A stretch of DNA of 64,000 nucleotides from Hyposmocoma kahamanoa (Eukaryota; Arthropoda; Insecta; Lepidoptera; Cosmopterigidae). The notes beneath the pieces were generated by a model, which was not told the DNA's origin, searched no databases, and saw only the letters and a list, made by a program, of their open reading frames with translations. Below, piece after piece: positions 12,910 to 24,185 of the stretch (within the stretch, counting starts at the first letter, position 1; each line of letters begins with the position of its first letter). The stretch covers positions 20,440,969 to 20,504,968 of the forward strand of contig NW_020654422.1 of assembly GCF_003589595.1 (NCBI RefSeq), written 5' to 3'. A program made the translations under genes and the position numbers.

Positions 12910-13480
12910 TCAAACTTAACCAATAAACGCAAGACAGAACGTAGTGTACGAGAATATAATTTGACGTAGTTTCTATTAATCGTAGTTTAATTTTTGACGA
13001 TCAGCAAAAAAATCCAACATATAAACATAAATAAATATCTCTCTAGTTACAGGAAATTATAAGTTTTGACTTACAAGTCAAACTGCCATATGTCGAAAGT
13101 GAGTGTATGTGGATTGGATCCTTTTTGTTTAACTGCGTCCAATTATGAGAAATGCTAATTTTAATGACATTGTCGAACTATACAAAATCAGCATTAAAAC
13201 ATGTGCCCATAAAATTCCTGCATTTTTACATATTGACCTAAAAAGTGGAACACGGGAATGTCATACTTAATAACATACCATTAACACGCACAAAAAGCAA
13301 TAATTTATAATGCGTAAAACACCGACTTCCCTTATTACATTTTCACCTCCGACATAGGTTTTGATTACTTGAATAAACAGTTTTTATGTAGTTATAAAAA
13401 TGTAGGTTTTTATTTTTTTAATATCTTTATTTAAAAAAAGCCGTAGCAGCCTTAATGGTTTGCCTCTCAGAGTAGAGGCC
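12910..13480. other. No gene recognised
   Basis: AT-rich DNA without a supported ORF or repeat assignment. Confidence 0.35.
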
Positions 13481-13483
13481 AAG

Positions 13484-13776
13484 AGTTTTTTTTATAATAT
13501 TAAGTGACGGGACGCACAAGTCATGCACCTGATGGTAAGCTGCACGTCTATCCATAACTGTTGCAGCACCACTTAGAGCTTTAAATCTGAGGGGCACTGC
13601 CACTGCGCCCGTCATTCCGAGACATAAGTAGACAAGTCCCATGTGCCTGTAATTTCACCAGCACCCTTACCGTTCAAAATCACGGTAATGCTGACATTAC
13701 TGCTAGGCGGCAGAAATAGGCAAGGTGGCAGTACTACTTTGGACGAACTCTTTCTCAAGGAGCTCTACTGCAGCTA
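13484..13776 (-). repeat. Poly(A) retroposon, family A, nearly full copy
   Basis: Reverse-strand A-rich tail at 13484-13492, then the family core 'aagtgacggga', 'ctgaggggcactgccactgc', 'aagtcccatgtgcctgtaat', ending 'ggagctctactgc' at about 13776. One of the least damaged copies in the window. Confidence 0.85.
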
Positions 13777-13794
13777 ATACTTCTGGGCTCGCTC

Positions 13795-13950
13795 CTCAGT
13801 TTATCGGAATAAGAAGAAGGTGAAGGAAAACATCGGACGAAACCTGCTCGTCTAAGAAGGTTTAGAAAGCTCAGACAACGTGTGAACTTCCGAACCCGCA
13901 TTTGGCAAGCGTTACGGATTACGGCCTAAAACCCGAGAGATGACGATAAT
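13795..13950 (+). repeat. SINE-like repeat, family L fragment
   Basis: Carries 'gtgaaggaaaacatcg', 'aaacctgctcgtctaagaagg', 'gtgtgaacttccgaaccc' and 'tggcaagcgttacggattacggcc'. This matches the body of a common lepidopteran repeat (gaaggaaaacatcgtgaggaaacctg ... gtgtgaagtctgccaa ... ggactatggcc). Confidence 0.6.
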
Positions 13951-14091
13951 CTTTATTTTAATAAAGTTAAATCGTAATGTATACTTCCTTTAGGAAGAAT
14001 TATGTTAATCTAGAAAATATTGCCGCCGTAATTACAGGTTCCTTAATTATTATCTACAGTCTAAATTTATTTCCAACATTGTCAAATCTAT

Positions 14092-14358
14092 TAAGAGTCT
14101 ATACAACCTCAAATGGCTTTGGTTGTTTCCGTATAACAGCGAAAGTGTTGAATTAATCACTTTAGAAAAACTATACACTAAAATTGAGGATATGCACTGA
14201 TTACCGCTATACGAGGTGAAAACACGATTCCTATAAATGTTCACGGTAGAAAAAAAACACAAACTTACCTCGAAATTTTACAAGACAAGATGCTTTACAT
14301 ATACGAATGATTTTTTTATATATCAACTGAACTAAATAGAGCACGTATAGTACGCATA
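14092..14358 (+). repeat. Unclassified three-copy repeat, family I, copy 1
   Basis: Shares about 250 bp with 16219-16477 and 43812-44035, from 'agtctatacaacctcaaatgg' to 'atcaactgaactaa'. Translation of the first half of this copy is open and reads LYNLKWLWLFPYNSESVELI then TLEKLYTKIEDMH, so the source may have been coding. No known domain recognised. Confidence 0.6.
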
Positions 14359-14639
14359 GAACTCGCGCAATAGAACCGATTTAGTGCAGTTATCCGAGTA
14401 CGGGAAAAATTCGAATTCGAATTGAGGTATCAACTCTTAAGTACCATCTAGTTTTATGCAAATCTTATTAACATGTAGTGCTCTTGCAGTGTCTTTAATG
14501 TGTCTATATTATATTTGTAAAACCTTTGGCAAAACCATGGCGAGCAATCATGGGATATAAATAAATTGAAATACAAAAATTTTACCTTCCTACATTTCGG
14601 GAAAAATGAAATAAAGCCTTAGGCACCGAACTTTGCACA

Positions 14640-14775
14640 ATTTTTTTGTATGATGCCAAGTATCGGGACGATTTAGTCATGCGCCTGGTGGTAAGCGACA
14701 CGCCTGTCACCCTGAGACAAGAAAAAATACAGGCGAATTCAGAACCTCCTTCTTTTTTTTGAAGTCGGTTAAAAA
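14640..14775 (-). repeat. Family A fragment followed by a family F edge
   Basis: The T-run and 'cgggacgatttagtcatgcgcctggtggtaagcgacacgcctgtcaccctgagaca' is an internally deleted family A copy (14640-14722). At 14746-14775 'cctccttc...gaagtcggttaaaaat' is the reversed start of family F. Confidence 0.6.
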
Positions 14776-14917
14776 TAAGTAAGAATCATCCTAATTAAAT
14801 TAACATTCAAATTAAAGAAAACGCTTCCAAATAAAAAAAAAGACACAGGCAGACTCCCCAGTTTTAGGGCCAGCGTAGACAGGCGGGCGGCAAGGCAGAG
14901 GACATAAAATTGATTAA

Positions 14918-14990
14918 TGTATATTTTATACTTTGAAACCCGTACCCAGCAGCGGGAAGTATAAATGGGTTGTGATGACGATGATGACGA
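14918..14990 (+). repeat. Family L 3' end
   Basis: 'cccgtacccagcagcgggaagtataaatgggttgtgatgacgatgatgacg' corresponds to the typical 3' end 'cccagcagtgggacatatataggctgatgatgatgat' of lepidopteran SINE-like repeats. Confidence 0.6.
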
Positions 14991-15254
14991 TATTTCATGC
15001 TATTGCAATTGAAATAAGGCATAAATTTCAACGCTCTGAGATGCAGCGAGAAATGCGTCGTGGCGCTCCGAGTTCGGTCTTAAAAGCATTGCAATTTATA
15101 TCTTTAATCGAAATCCTCATCCTGTCATCCTGCCTACCATCCGCCGGTATGTGATAGCCCTTGAGTCGGTAGTTACAATTTAAAGTCCGTTTTTGATTAT
15201 TTTCAGTCACGGTAGAAAAAACAATGGAAGTGCATTAAGCCTCGATTATTATCA

Positions 15255-15873
15255 GAACCGACGTCGCCAAAACTCACCCATTCTTAATTTGAAACATTAC
15301 AAAATCTTGATATTGATCGGTCGTATTTTCACTTTTGAAAAGAAATAACAAATTCTGGATTGTTATTTTAATTCAAACTTCACCCTGTTGGCATATCGTT
15401 GATAAGTTCAATACCATCAATACCTATTATTGCAAGTTACGACGTCTTGATATTATATTGAAATTTCAATCAATATCCTGCCATCTAGTGGTTAGTTGTT
15501 GAACGACGACGAATTGGAGTTAGTAATTTAGTTCTCTAAAAAAGAAGCGACCATATTGCAGGGTAGCTTTACTTTCGTTTCACAAAAAAAGTATTTCGAT
15601 ATACAGAAAATTGAAAATTTATCTAAATAAGGCTTTCCGATGATATGAAATACCACCACGGGTAATATTGTTGGTGCCGCTATCATTATTGCACTCCAAA
15701 ACAGCACACTTAGGCATTTTTCTAGGATTTTAGAGAATTTGCAAGAAAAACTAACACAACCATACCATACAAAGCGAAAATGGCGGACTGAACTCAGATA
15801 GGTCTTTCGAGACCTATAGTTGACACGCGTCAGACGCTAAATAACCACTTCTACTGTGTTTATTGTTCTGTGT
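15255..15873 (-). repeat. Family H repeat, copy 1, with THAP-like first exon
   Basis: About 620 bp that matches 53411-54036 in opposite orientation over most of its length. Shared landmarks include 'gagttttggcgac' at one end, 'gccaacagggt', 'attgatt gaaatttcaatata' and 'attgttctgt' at the other. No terminal inverted repeats are visible. The paired copies could be a transposon or a duplicated promoter plus first exon. Confidence 0.7.
15619..15717 (-). pseudogene. THAP-type zinc finger N-terminus
   Basis: The minus-strand ATG at 15717 opens a 32-residue frame, MPKCAVLECNNDS then ISYHRKALFR and a stop. MP..C....CxN, followed about 15 residues later by (S/Y)(F/Y)HR, is the start of a THAP domain (C2CH zinc finger). 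Only the first Cys pair and the SFHR-like segment are present; the second Cys-His pair is absent. The frame could be a first exon (the fold is often split by introns) or a truncated pseudogene. P-element-like transposases also begin with a THAP domain. The second copy at 53577 keeps the same motif, which argues that this was once coding. Confidence 0.5.
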
Positions 15874-16218
15874 TTCCAGAGAATATAACTAACTAGCATG
15901 ACAGGTACGTGTAACTGTTCTATAGTACATATTCATGCCTACTCAAACCAAATGTATGAAACGGGTTTTATTCTAAAATGTTCCTGTAGCAAAACTTATA
16001 TGGTTTCACATACGGAACATGAAAGGGTGTCAGTTAACAGAAACAAGTTAAAACAGTTTAAATTTAAATGCAACCATGACATACGCTTACCTTAAATTCG
16101 CCCTCAAAATTGTTCACAAATAAAGTGGTCAAGAATTAATGTGCCATGGACAATAAACGCTACACTAAGGGTTAGTAAAGTGGTTGTTATTCTCTCTGTA
16201 TAACTGCGTAAACGGTTA

Positions 16219-16477
16219 AAAGTCTATACAACCTCAAATGGCTTTAGTTGATTTCGTATAACAGTGAAAGTGTTGAATAAATCACTTTTGGAAAAAAATA
16301 TATAGTAAAATTAAAAATATACACTGATATTATGGTATACGGTGTGAAATAACGATTCGAACACAATGTTATCTCGAAATTTTACAAGAAACCCCCTGTA
16401 TTCAATAGGTACTTGGCATTTACCAATGATTTTTTTTTATATCAACTGAACTAATTATAACACGTATAGTAAACCAT
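16219..16477 (+). repeat. Unclassified repeat, family I, copy 2
   Basis: Same block as at 14092 and 43812. The LYNLKWL reading frame is interrupted by stops in this copy, so any coding function is lost. Confidence 0.6.
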
Positions 16478-16995
16478 ATACGTTTTTGAAATGGTTTTAA
16501 TTTCTTTTGTAAAAAAATAAATTGTGAAATAAAGCCAGCGTCTCAGCCGCTCGATCCAAGTAAAATAAACCGTACATATAGGTACGGGAAAAAAATTTAA
16601 TTGAAGCTGAGGTTGTATAGGACAGTTCAAAGTGCGGAATCCTAAAAACTTCAATGCACGTGTGGGGTAAGATAATGTCGTTCGTGTTAGATATAGCGTT
16701 TAACTTTACAGTATAATTTTATAGAAGCAATAATATCCAGTTACAACGCAGTAATGAAGAAGTCAGTTATTGGAGTGGTAGTTCTATGAATTACATTGTT
16801 CATTTCTGAAGCATTGAACAAATAAAATCAACGAGCCTTTCTAGATACTATTACAAAATTAATACGTCTATAGAAATCTTATTAAGTACACTTGCATTAA
16901 ACTCTTTTTAATCTTTATTTAATTTTTATTTGACTTTTGTTTTTAAAAGACATGCCAGTCCTATCATTACCTTATTCTAATTGTCAAACATATTA

Positions 16996-17245
16996 AAAGT
17001 ACTACGTTAACTGATGCTGACTAACCAAGTCACACAACTTTTTTGTACATGTTGACAAGGGTTCAGATAGAATCCCTTGAAAGAAGTTGATATTGCAGCG
17101 GTTAAATTTTAATAGAAACATCAGTAGTTGCCGTTGGCCTTCGTTCTTGGTACATTCCGCCAACCAGAGCTGGACGACTTCAATTTTATTACAAAATTCA
17201 CAATTTGGTGAATTCTCTTTTTTCATAAGCAAGCATAAGTAACGT
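16996..17245 (-). pseudogene. C-terminal fragment of a non-LTR retrotransposon ORF2
   Basis: The minus-strand frame reads KENSPNCEFCNKIEVVQLWL, AECTKNEGQRQLL, then FFQGILSEP. A C-x2-C followed by W/H and C is typical of the zinc-knuckle-like tail after the RT (and RNase H) of I/R1-type elements. Upstream RT is absent. A fragment, moderately supported by pattern only. Confidence 0.45.
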
Positions 17246-17401
17246 AACCTAAATATTATAACAATATATAGCCTGCATATTTCAGAATTACTAAACCAGG
17301 GTATGTCGTGTGTGTCACATTGTAATGATCTATACCATATGCCTTTATCTCTGGACCTTAGATCAAAGAATTCTTTCCAGCTGTGAGTACTTTATATTTG
17401 C

Positions 17402-17461
17402 GTAGGATATGTTATGTTTCTCCCGGACCGGGAATCGATCCCGAGACCTCTACGTGGAAGT
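17402..17461 (-). repeat. tRNA-derived SINE, family B remnant
   Basis: Reverse strand shows 'gaggtctcgggatcgattcccgg' with a near-consensus Pol III B box (GGATCGATTCC) and 'ccgggaga', as in the family B SINEs at 56425 and 60562. Confidence 0.5.
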
Positions 17462-17475
17462 CTACGTGAAATTGC

Positions 17476-17523
17476 TTAATTAGTTACGCGAGTAGTTAAA
17501 CACTTAATTACGTAACTAATTAA
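17476..17523. repeat. 13 bp perfect inverted repeat
   Basis: TTAATTAGTTACG at 17476-17488 is exactly complementary to CGTAACTAATTAA at 17511-17523, with a 22 nt spacer. Confidence 0.7.
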
Positions 17524-17529
17524 ACGACT

Positions 17530-18860
17530 TCATTTTAAATTATCTACAATTTAAAACTCTACAGTTATCTGCTAAACAATATTTCATTCGCATTTGGTTT
17601 GTTTTTTTTTTCCTAAAAATTATTCAACAAGTATACGGTACTTGTTGCAACGGGCTGGTGACCGCAACTCGACGACAAAGCGCCTATTTAGCGTGTGAAA
17701 AAAAATACGTTACCTTGATGATCTACTCAGTGAGTCAGTAAAGTCGTTCCTTTAAGACAACCTTTGATGAAATAACATCATCAAAAACTGGCAATCCACT
17801 TAAAATCCAGTTTATCACCTCTAATTAAAATGCTCCTGTAGTTGAACGTCACGTTATTGGTATTGAAAAAGTAAAGTTCACAAAGGCAAGTAATCATAAG
17901 TTTAATTATTCCATTAATTAAGGTTTAACCTAGCGTGTATGGATGTATTTAATAGAGGGTACAAAATCAGCTTAAAGGGCACAGACCCAAGAGAGTATAG
18001 TGTACAAGTGTAGTTAATAAATCGCTTTATAACACTAAGTTTATTCCCATATGTATAAAGAAATACGTGGTGTAAAAATGCGTTAATACATTTAATAAGA
18101 TTAAACTTTAAAACAATGTTAAGCATAATTTTGGAAATAACGAGCAGCAGTATGTCTGTCTTTAGAGTTAGATTAAAATTTAACTTTAACTTTATACCAC
18201 TTACTGTAAGTGCTGTTGACAACACTTTGTTGTGTCTATTACGACATAATATATCAATGTGACAGATATATAGTTATAATGATAACGCACTGTTAATACC
18301 ATAGTGTATTAACTCAAAAAGCGTATTTTTTCAGAATTGATGGAAAACAAATTACTCACTACCCGTTATATAACTTATATTTTTTTAAATAACGACGGTT
18401 TTGGCCAGAACTAGCTCACATAAACTTTTTCTAATTTAGAGTTAAGTAGATATCTTCTAATTGTTATTTACAGTATTCTAACGATGGTTCTATTGTTGGG
18501 AATCAAATTCACGTTTAGCAATGTTAAATCTTGAATTTCACATATTTTGAATTATAACACTATTGTAATAGCAGTGCGATATATAAATAACTGTGCGTGA
18601 CTTGTTTTAACGCATGCTATAGCAAGATAGATAGCATGGCTTTACCTTAAAAATGGAAAATTGGAAATCACTAAGTGCTTTCGACGAAAAAAAAATCTGA
18701 ACATCATGACCCAGTACTTGCATAAAATGGGTCAATGGCATCTAGTGGATTTTTATGGTACAACAATGCGCGTAGTGGATCGAATGTTGTTGTATAATTT
18801 ATTTTACCATAGCTGCAGGCACAAAGAACATGAAAATAGAAACATTACACAACGCGCTTA
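17530..18860. other. No gene recognised
   Basis: The longest frame (minus strand, 17914-18225) is hydrophobic, low in complexity and without a known domain; treated as chance. Confidence 0.4.
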
Positions 18861-18865
18861 TTATT

Positions 18866-19083
18866 GACCGACTTCAAAGAAGCAGGAGGTTCTCAAATCG
18901 ACTGTATGTTTTTTTGTTTGCATGTTACGCGGTAGCTCCTTTGTGAATCGATTTTTATGTTTTTTTTTTGTTGGAAAGTGGGGTACCTCAATAGTGGTCC
19001 CTTTTAAATTTGAAGAAAATATTCCACCTCTAAGGGTGGCAAACTAGGGGATGAATGACTTTTGAGGTCGGACTTTTTAGTAT
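18866..19083 (+). repeat. Family F repeat, good copy
   Basis: Begins 'accgacttcaaagaagcagg', then 'gttacgcggtagctcctttgtgaatcg', 'ttggaaagtggggtacctcaatagtggtccc', 'ccacctctaagggtggcaaactaggggatgaat' and 'cttttgaggtcgg'. Confidence 0.75.
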
Positions 19084-19559
19084 TTTGTACTGAGATTATT
19101 GTATCAATGGTGTTCAGCAGCAGTTGTATTGGTTTGTAATAAAGAATTTATTGTCATTTGTTAGCAAAGCATTTGTCATTTGTTTTTTTTTAATGTATGA
19201 ATTCAAATGGACACAGAGAGAAAAGACCGTAGTTTTTATAATATTATTGCTATCTCTGTTAGAAGAAATGTGAACGCATGTGTGCGAGGGAGAACTTGTT
19301 TAGCAACAACAACGATATACTTAGAAGTTTGATGCTTACATTAATTTCATGGTAGATTTGTGGAAAAACTTTATAATATTCGAAATGTGTTACTCTTCCT
19401 ATGGTTTTTCAAAATTTGTTACACCGTTTGCGTAGACAAAGTTCACTGAACTATTTTCTGAAGTCATAAGGAGACTTAACATAAATTATTGTCCTTTCAA
19501 AGGTGGTAATATGTATTACAGCATTGGGTTCTGAAGTCCATAGAATGGTCATGATCCAC

Positions 19560-19740
19560 CTCGGTGTATAAACTCTGCCATCCATATGGGTCGGCCCCTT
19601 GCATTAACCAATTTACACCCCCGATTTGAACGCCAAGGGTTATAAATTTCGCCTAACCGACGAGGCACTTCCGTTCACCCCGCCAGGGGGTAATAGAGGG
19701 CTCCCCCTTTAGGGGGTCAAAGGGGGTATTGGTCATTATC
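19560..19740. other. GC-rich patch with oligo-C/G runs
   Basis: Unusually GC-rich for this window, with 'ctccccctttagggggtcaaagggggtat', where C-runs and G-runs can pair as a small hairpin. No ORF or known element recognised. Confidence 0.4.
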
Positions 19741-20384
19741 GTAGAAAACTATGTCTTTAAAGTGAGAAGGTGTATTTTGTAATGGTTTATAATTAGATGC
19801 AATTGTAAGTAAATTGGAGATAGGGATGGTAATTTATGGCGCGACGTAACGACACGTTCGGTTGGTATAGTTAGTTTGTACGTAGTTAGATTATTTAATT
19901 ATACGTTTCCGACTCGCGATAGCCGTGTTAAGTTAGAATGTGTATTTTGTACCGGTGTCCAGTATAAAATTAGTTGTCTCTAATATTCTTCATTGTCACA
20001 AACAAAAGAAAAAAATACAATGTAACACCACGTACAAGAAATAGTAGTAACCTCGTCTTGCCGCTAGATGGCGTTGGGATCAAAATGGAACACGCTATCA
20101 AAGTGTTAACTAAATTACCATTTAAGTTGCAAAAGGAAATTGTTTTGTATCGAATCAAAGGGCATATGCGTGGCACTCCAGTACTTTAAAGCTCATATAA
20201 TCGCTGGCTGCCGTCTACGTCTTACGTCTCCTATGTCGATCATATAACTAAAACACCGTTCACCATTTGGAGATACCAGGCGTCTTTCGTCACCCTCACC
20301 CGCTTCGTATACACCTCTTGCAATAATAATATATTTTTTACGAAACCAAATGACGACGAAATGTAAAAGTCGTGTCACGTTCCA

Positions 20385-20612
20385 GTGTCACTCAAGAGCT
20401 TTAAATCGCCAAGAGATAAGTGACACTACTACTGCATACCGCCCTGAAACACACGATGACAAGTCCCATGTGCCTGTAAGTTCACCAGCACCCTAACCCT
20501 TTCAAAACCGAAACGCAGTAATGCTCACATTGCTGCTTGGCTGAAATAGGTAAGATAGCAGTGCTTCCCTGCAGGAACTCCTTCACAAGGAGCTCTACTG
20601 CTACTCGGCATA
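20385..20612 (-). repeat. Family A retroposon, tail end deleted
   Basis: Family core 'agtgtcactcaagagctttaaatcgcc', 'aagtcccatgtgcctgtaag' and 'ggagctctactgctact' is present. The A-rich tail and adjoining part are missing on the left. Confidence 0.75.
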
Positions 20613-20754
20613 ATAATAATGTACTAGACCACCTTACCGACTATCTAGATCAAAACGAGTCAATTCCTGGTATTGGTTTCAGTCAGCGAACCCGAGATCT
20701 CTCACAATGCTAACGGCTGTGTCACAGCTATTGTTGAAAATTGTTATGAAATCT

Positions 20755-21016
20755 TATATTTATTTATTTATTCATTGCTTGCTACATGGTTTTCTTAGAT
20801 CAAAATTTTACATTTTTTCCTTATACATATAGCACCCCGGTAGGGCGTTGCAACGTCTGAGAGAGAGCACACTTTACAATATTCCATTTACATATCTATT
20901 ACATTACATGTCATATTTATTGTCAAAAATTATACATTACTAAAATAGTCAAAATAATAATAGTAATTTAAAAAAAAATTGTCATATAATTACCCAATAT
21001 CAAAAATAAAACTTAC
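20755..21016 (-). mobile_element. 3' end of a reversed non-LTR element running toward the assembly gap
   Basis: (TTTA)-type tail 'tatttatttatttattcattg' followed by sequence with 'caccccggtagggcg', similar in layout to the 3' UTR of the RT element at 29345-29410 read in reverse. It probably continues into the N gap. Confidence 0.45.
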
Positions 21017-21944
21017 NNNNNNNNNNNNNNNNNNNNNNNNNNNNNNNNNNNNNNNNNNNNNNNNNNNNNNNNNNNNNNNNNNNNNNNNNNNNNNNNNNNN
21101 NNNNNNNNNNNNNNNNNNNNNNNNNNNNNNNNNNNNNNNNNNNNNNNNNNNNNNNNNNNNNNNNNNNNNNNNNNNNNNNNNNNNNNNNNNNNNNNNNNNN
21201 NNNNNNNNNNNNNNNNNNNNNNNNNNNNNNNNNNNNNNNNNNNNNNNNNNNNNNNNNNNNNNNNNNNNNNNNNNNNNNNNNNNNNNNNNNNNNNNNNNNN
21301 NNNNNNNNNNNNNNNNNNNNNNNNNNNNNNNNNNNNNNNNNNNNNNNNNNNNNNNNNNNNNNNNNNNNNNNNNNNNNNNNNNNNNNNNNNNNNNNNNNNN
21401 NNNNNNNNNNNNNNNNNNNNNNNNNNNNNNNNNNNNNNNNNNNNNNNNNNNNNNNNNNNNNNNNNNNNNNNNNNNNNNNNNNNNNNNNNNNNNNNNNNNN
21501 NNNNNNNNNNNNNNNNNNNNNNNNNNNNNNNNNNNNNNNNNNNNNNNNNNNNNNNNNNNNNNNNNNNNNNNNNNNNNNNNNNNNNNNNNNNNNNNNNNNN
21601 NNNNNNNNNNNNNNNNNNNNNNNNNNNNNNNNNNNNNNNNNNNNNNNNNNNNNNNNNNNNNNNNNNNNNNNNNNNNNNNNNNNNNNNNNNNNNNNNNNNN
21701 NNNNNNNNNNNNNNNNNNNNNNNNNNNNNNNNNNNNNNNNNNNNNNNNNNNNNNNNNNNNNNNNNNNNNNNNNNNNNNNNNNNNNNNNNNNNNNNNNNNN
21801 NNNNNNNNNNNNNNNNNNNNNNNNNNNNNNNNNNNNNNNNNNNNNNNNNNNNNNNNNNNNNNNNNNNNNNNNNNNNNNNNNNNNNNNNNNNNNNNNNNNN
21901 NNNNNNNNNNNNNNNNNNNNNNNNNNNNNNNNNNNNNNNNNNNN
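21017..21944. other. Assembly gap (928 N)
   Basis: Run of N from 21017 to 21944. Open frames called through it are artefacts. Flanked by a reversed non-LTR tail and a reversed family F copy, so probably a repeat that failed to assemble. Confidence 1.
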
Positions 21945-21999
21945 AAATTGGACGTGCAATTGAAAAGTTAAAATGTTCAACTTAAATGTGAAAAAATAA

Positions 22000-22225
22000 T
22001 TACAACTTTTTTATTAATTCAATAAACTGGAATCATCCCCTAATTCGCTAAGCTTAGAGGTGAATTATTTTCTTTAAATTTTAATGGGACTACCACAGAG
22101 GACCCCTTTCCAATAGAAAAAAAAAATTATCGAAGTTGGTTTACAAATGTGAGGGTAATTACGTAACTTACACATAAAAAATGTCGAATTGAGAAGCTCT
22201 CCTTTTTATAACATCGGTAAAAAAT
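22000..22225 (-). repeat. Family F repeat
   Basis: Reverse-strand landmarks: 'aataaactggaatcatcccctaattcgc', 'gggactaccacagaggacccctttcc' and 'acatcggtaaaaaat' near the edge. Confidence 0.65.
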
Positions 22226-22242
22226 ATAATTATAATTCACGT

Positions 22243-22370
<128 letters not shown>

Positions 22371-22404
22371 AGATTATTCGCGTAATTGCAGTTAAGGAAC
22401 TTAC

Positions 22405-22480
22405 TTCCAATAATGTCAGAGTTGTCTCTTCAATGGCCAAAATTCAAACTTACCTGAAAGCAAAAAAAAATCTTATTCAG
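22405..22480 (-). promoter_or_regulatory. Candidate recursive-splicing ratchet point with downstream donor
   Basis: Minus strand: a nine-T run, GCTTTCAG, then GTAAGT without a gap (junction 22454/22453). A second donor, GGAA/GTAAGT, lies 49 nt downstream at 22405/22404. The UG-repeat tract starts 36 nt beyond that donor. Same layout as the sites at 6.12 and 61.87 kb. Confidence 0.6.
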
Positions 22481-22484
22481 AAAT

Positions 22485-23025
22485 ACTGATCGAAAATGAC
22501 AATTTGTGTCCAATTAGGGCAATGATTTCAACCCTTAACATTCCCCCAAAAAATGGCCCCTTTGTTTTGATTAATGATGTTCTTAATTGATATGAACATG
22601 TCTGCCCATGTCATGATTTTTAGGGCACATAGGAAATACGGAAACCCGCGGAAGTAGATCATTTATGTTTGTCTAGAAGCTGTTAAATAATTAGTGGGGA
22701 AATGTGATATTTTTCGGTTGTCTCACGCAATGTTTAACGGGTAGCAGGGTAATACGGAATGGATGGATCTCATTTAATAAAGTCAGAAGACAGAAATGTA
22801 CGAGTAAATGAAGATAGATAGATTGCAACAACAAAGGGCGGACATTTGAAGAAGGAAAACCTGTAGGAGGTGCGCAACCACCGTTGCAATGCAATACAAT
22901 TTCCGTTTGGCACCCACAACTAACTTGGAGTATAAATTTCTTACGCGATGGTAATCGTCCTTTTACCATTGGTGCTTAGTGCAAATACAGTGTAATTTGT
23001 AAAATACTAACAACCTTTTTCTACA
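22485..23025. other. No gene recognised
   Basis: The minus-strand frame at 22691-22969 has no recognised domain. Confidence 0.35.
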
Positions 23026-23029
23026 TTAA

Positions 23030-23515
23030 CTGAGGGGATGAATAAGTCGAGTCCCTAGTGGTAAGCGACATGCCTGTCTATAGCAGTTGCAGTGCTACTC
23101 AGAGCTTTTAATCGCTTAGATCTGAGGGGCATTGCCACCGCGCCCGTCATCCTGAGACTGAAGCTCTGCCGTCCACTAACTAAAACGCGGCTGTAAGTAA
23201 CTAAAAAGTGACAAATGATCAAATATCCGTTATAAATAGAAAAAGATGCAACTCAAAATTCTCTTTTAAAAACGTTAAAATTATTTAACGAGTTCGACTT
23301 ATCGGAACTTACCCAAATGATGCAGAGTTTTTTGTGACGTCTCAAAAAAATATTCTGTCACTTAGCTGCGGACGGCAGAGTTGACAAGTTCCATGTGCCT
23401 GTAATTTCTTCCCTTCAAAATCGGATCGCAGTAATGGGCACATTACTACTTGGCGGCAGAAATAGGTGAGGTTCTCTACACGAACTCTTGCACAAGAAGC
23501 TCTACTTCTACTACA
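23030..23515 (-). repeat. Family A retroposon split by a MITE
   Basis: Left part 23030-23163 ends '...gtcatcctgagactgaag'; right part 23381-23515 resumes 'ttgacaagttccatgtgcctg'. These are contiguous in intact copies. The break holds the element at 23164-23380. Confidence 0.8.
23164..23380. mobile_element. 217 bp MITE inside family A
   Basis: Starts CTCTGCCGTCC (23164-23174) and ends GGACGGCAGAG (23370-23380), a perfect 11 bp terminal inverted repeat. Weaker subterminal similarity (ctaa..agtgaca) continues inward. No coding capacity. No clear target duplication, so the superfamily is open. Confidence 0.75.
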
Positions 23516-23659
23516 TTTATACATACACTATATTACTAACGTCATAAACAATAGTTTTTGTTCCATGACATTTTACAAAACCTCAGATTTTACTTTGGTA
23601 CAAAAATAAAAATATTTTAATAGAACGTTCTGAACGGTGATAACTCTGTGCTAATAATA

Positions 23660-24185
23660 TAATCACAGTACATTTATGAAAAAGTTATTTATGTTGACAA
23701 ATATTATTTTTTTAATGAAAAATAGTGACATACATAACATTAATACTAGGAATATATATAAACTAGCTGTTCCTGACAGTCGTCTTCATACAGTCTCAAA
23801 TTCATTCAAGGGGCAATGCGTACGCTTCTATGATAAGATTCCGATTGATATTTAAAATTTGCCATTTACAAGGTTTAAAACTATAGTGAAACAAAAACTA
23901 TATACTAAAGTTTATTATGTAGCTTCTGTGGATGACAAAAATCCGTGGTAGTGATCCGATTAGCTCTTTCAGGTAGTCTCGACCTTAAATGTTTAAATTA
24001 AATATTGTAATGATAAATGTCTTCAAATGTATATTTACAAATAGCAACCCCTAAAGTTTCTTGCTCATTCTTCTCGGGAGAATCTGTCTTACGAATGAGC
24101 AGTAGAGCTTAATCAGTATGACAATTTCAAGTGTAATTTGCTTATCTATGAAATGAAGATTGTTTGACTTTGACTCCTTTTCAAT
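23660..24185 (+). pseudogene. 3' end of a non-LTR element, family E, copy 1
   Basis: Reads in pieces as LAVPDSRLHTVSNSFKGQCV, RFYDKIPIDI, stop, then FKTIVKQKLYTKVYY and DDKNPW. This is the RT C-terminus seen in Jockey-superfamily LINEs. The 3' UTR includes 'cttgctcattcttctcggg' and ends in a short TTTGACTTTGAC tail at about 24168. Stops mark it as dead. Confidence 0.65.

Noticed and set aside
14255..14275. Donor-like CGAGGTAAGT on the minus strand
   Set aside because: Lies in family I repeat sequence and has no pyrimidine tract, so it gives no independent support for splicing.
19974..20189. 71-residue ORF ending KLPFKLQKEIVLYRIKG
   Set aside because: Looks protein-like at its end but I recognise no family and see no splice or promoter support.
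20979..21980. Long open frames of about 330 codons on both strands
   Set aside because: They run through the 928 bp block of N and contain almost no real sequence.
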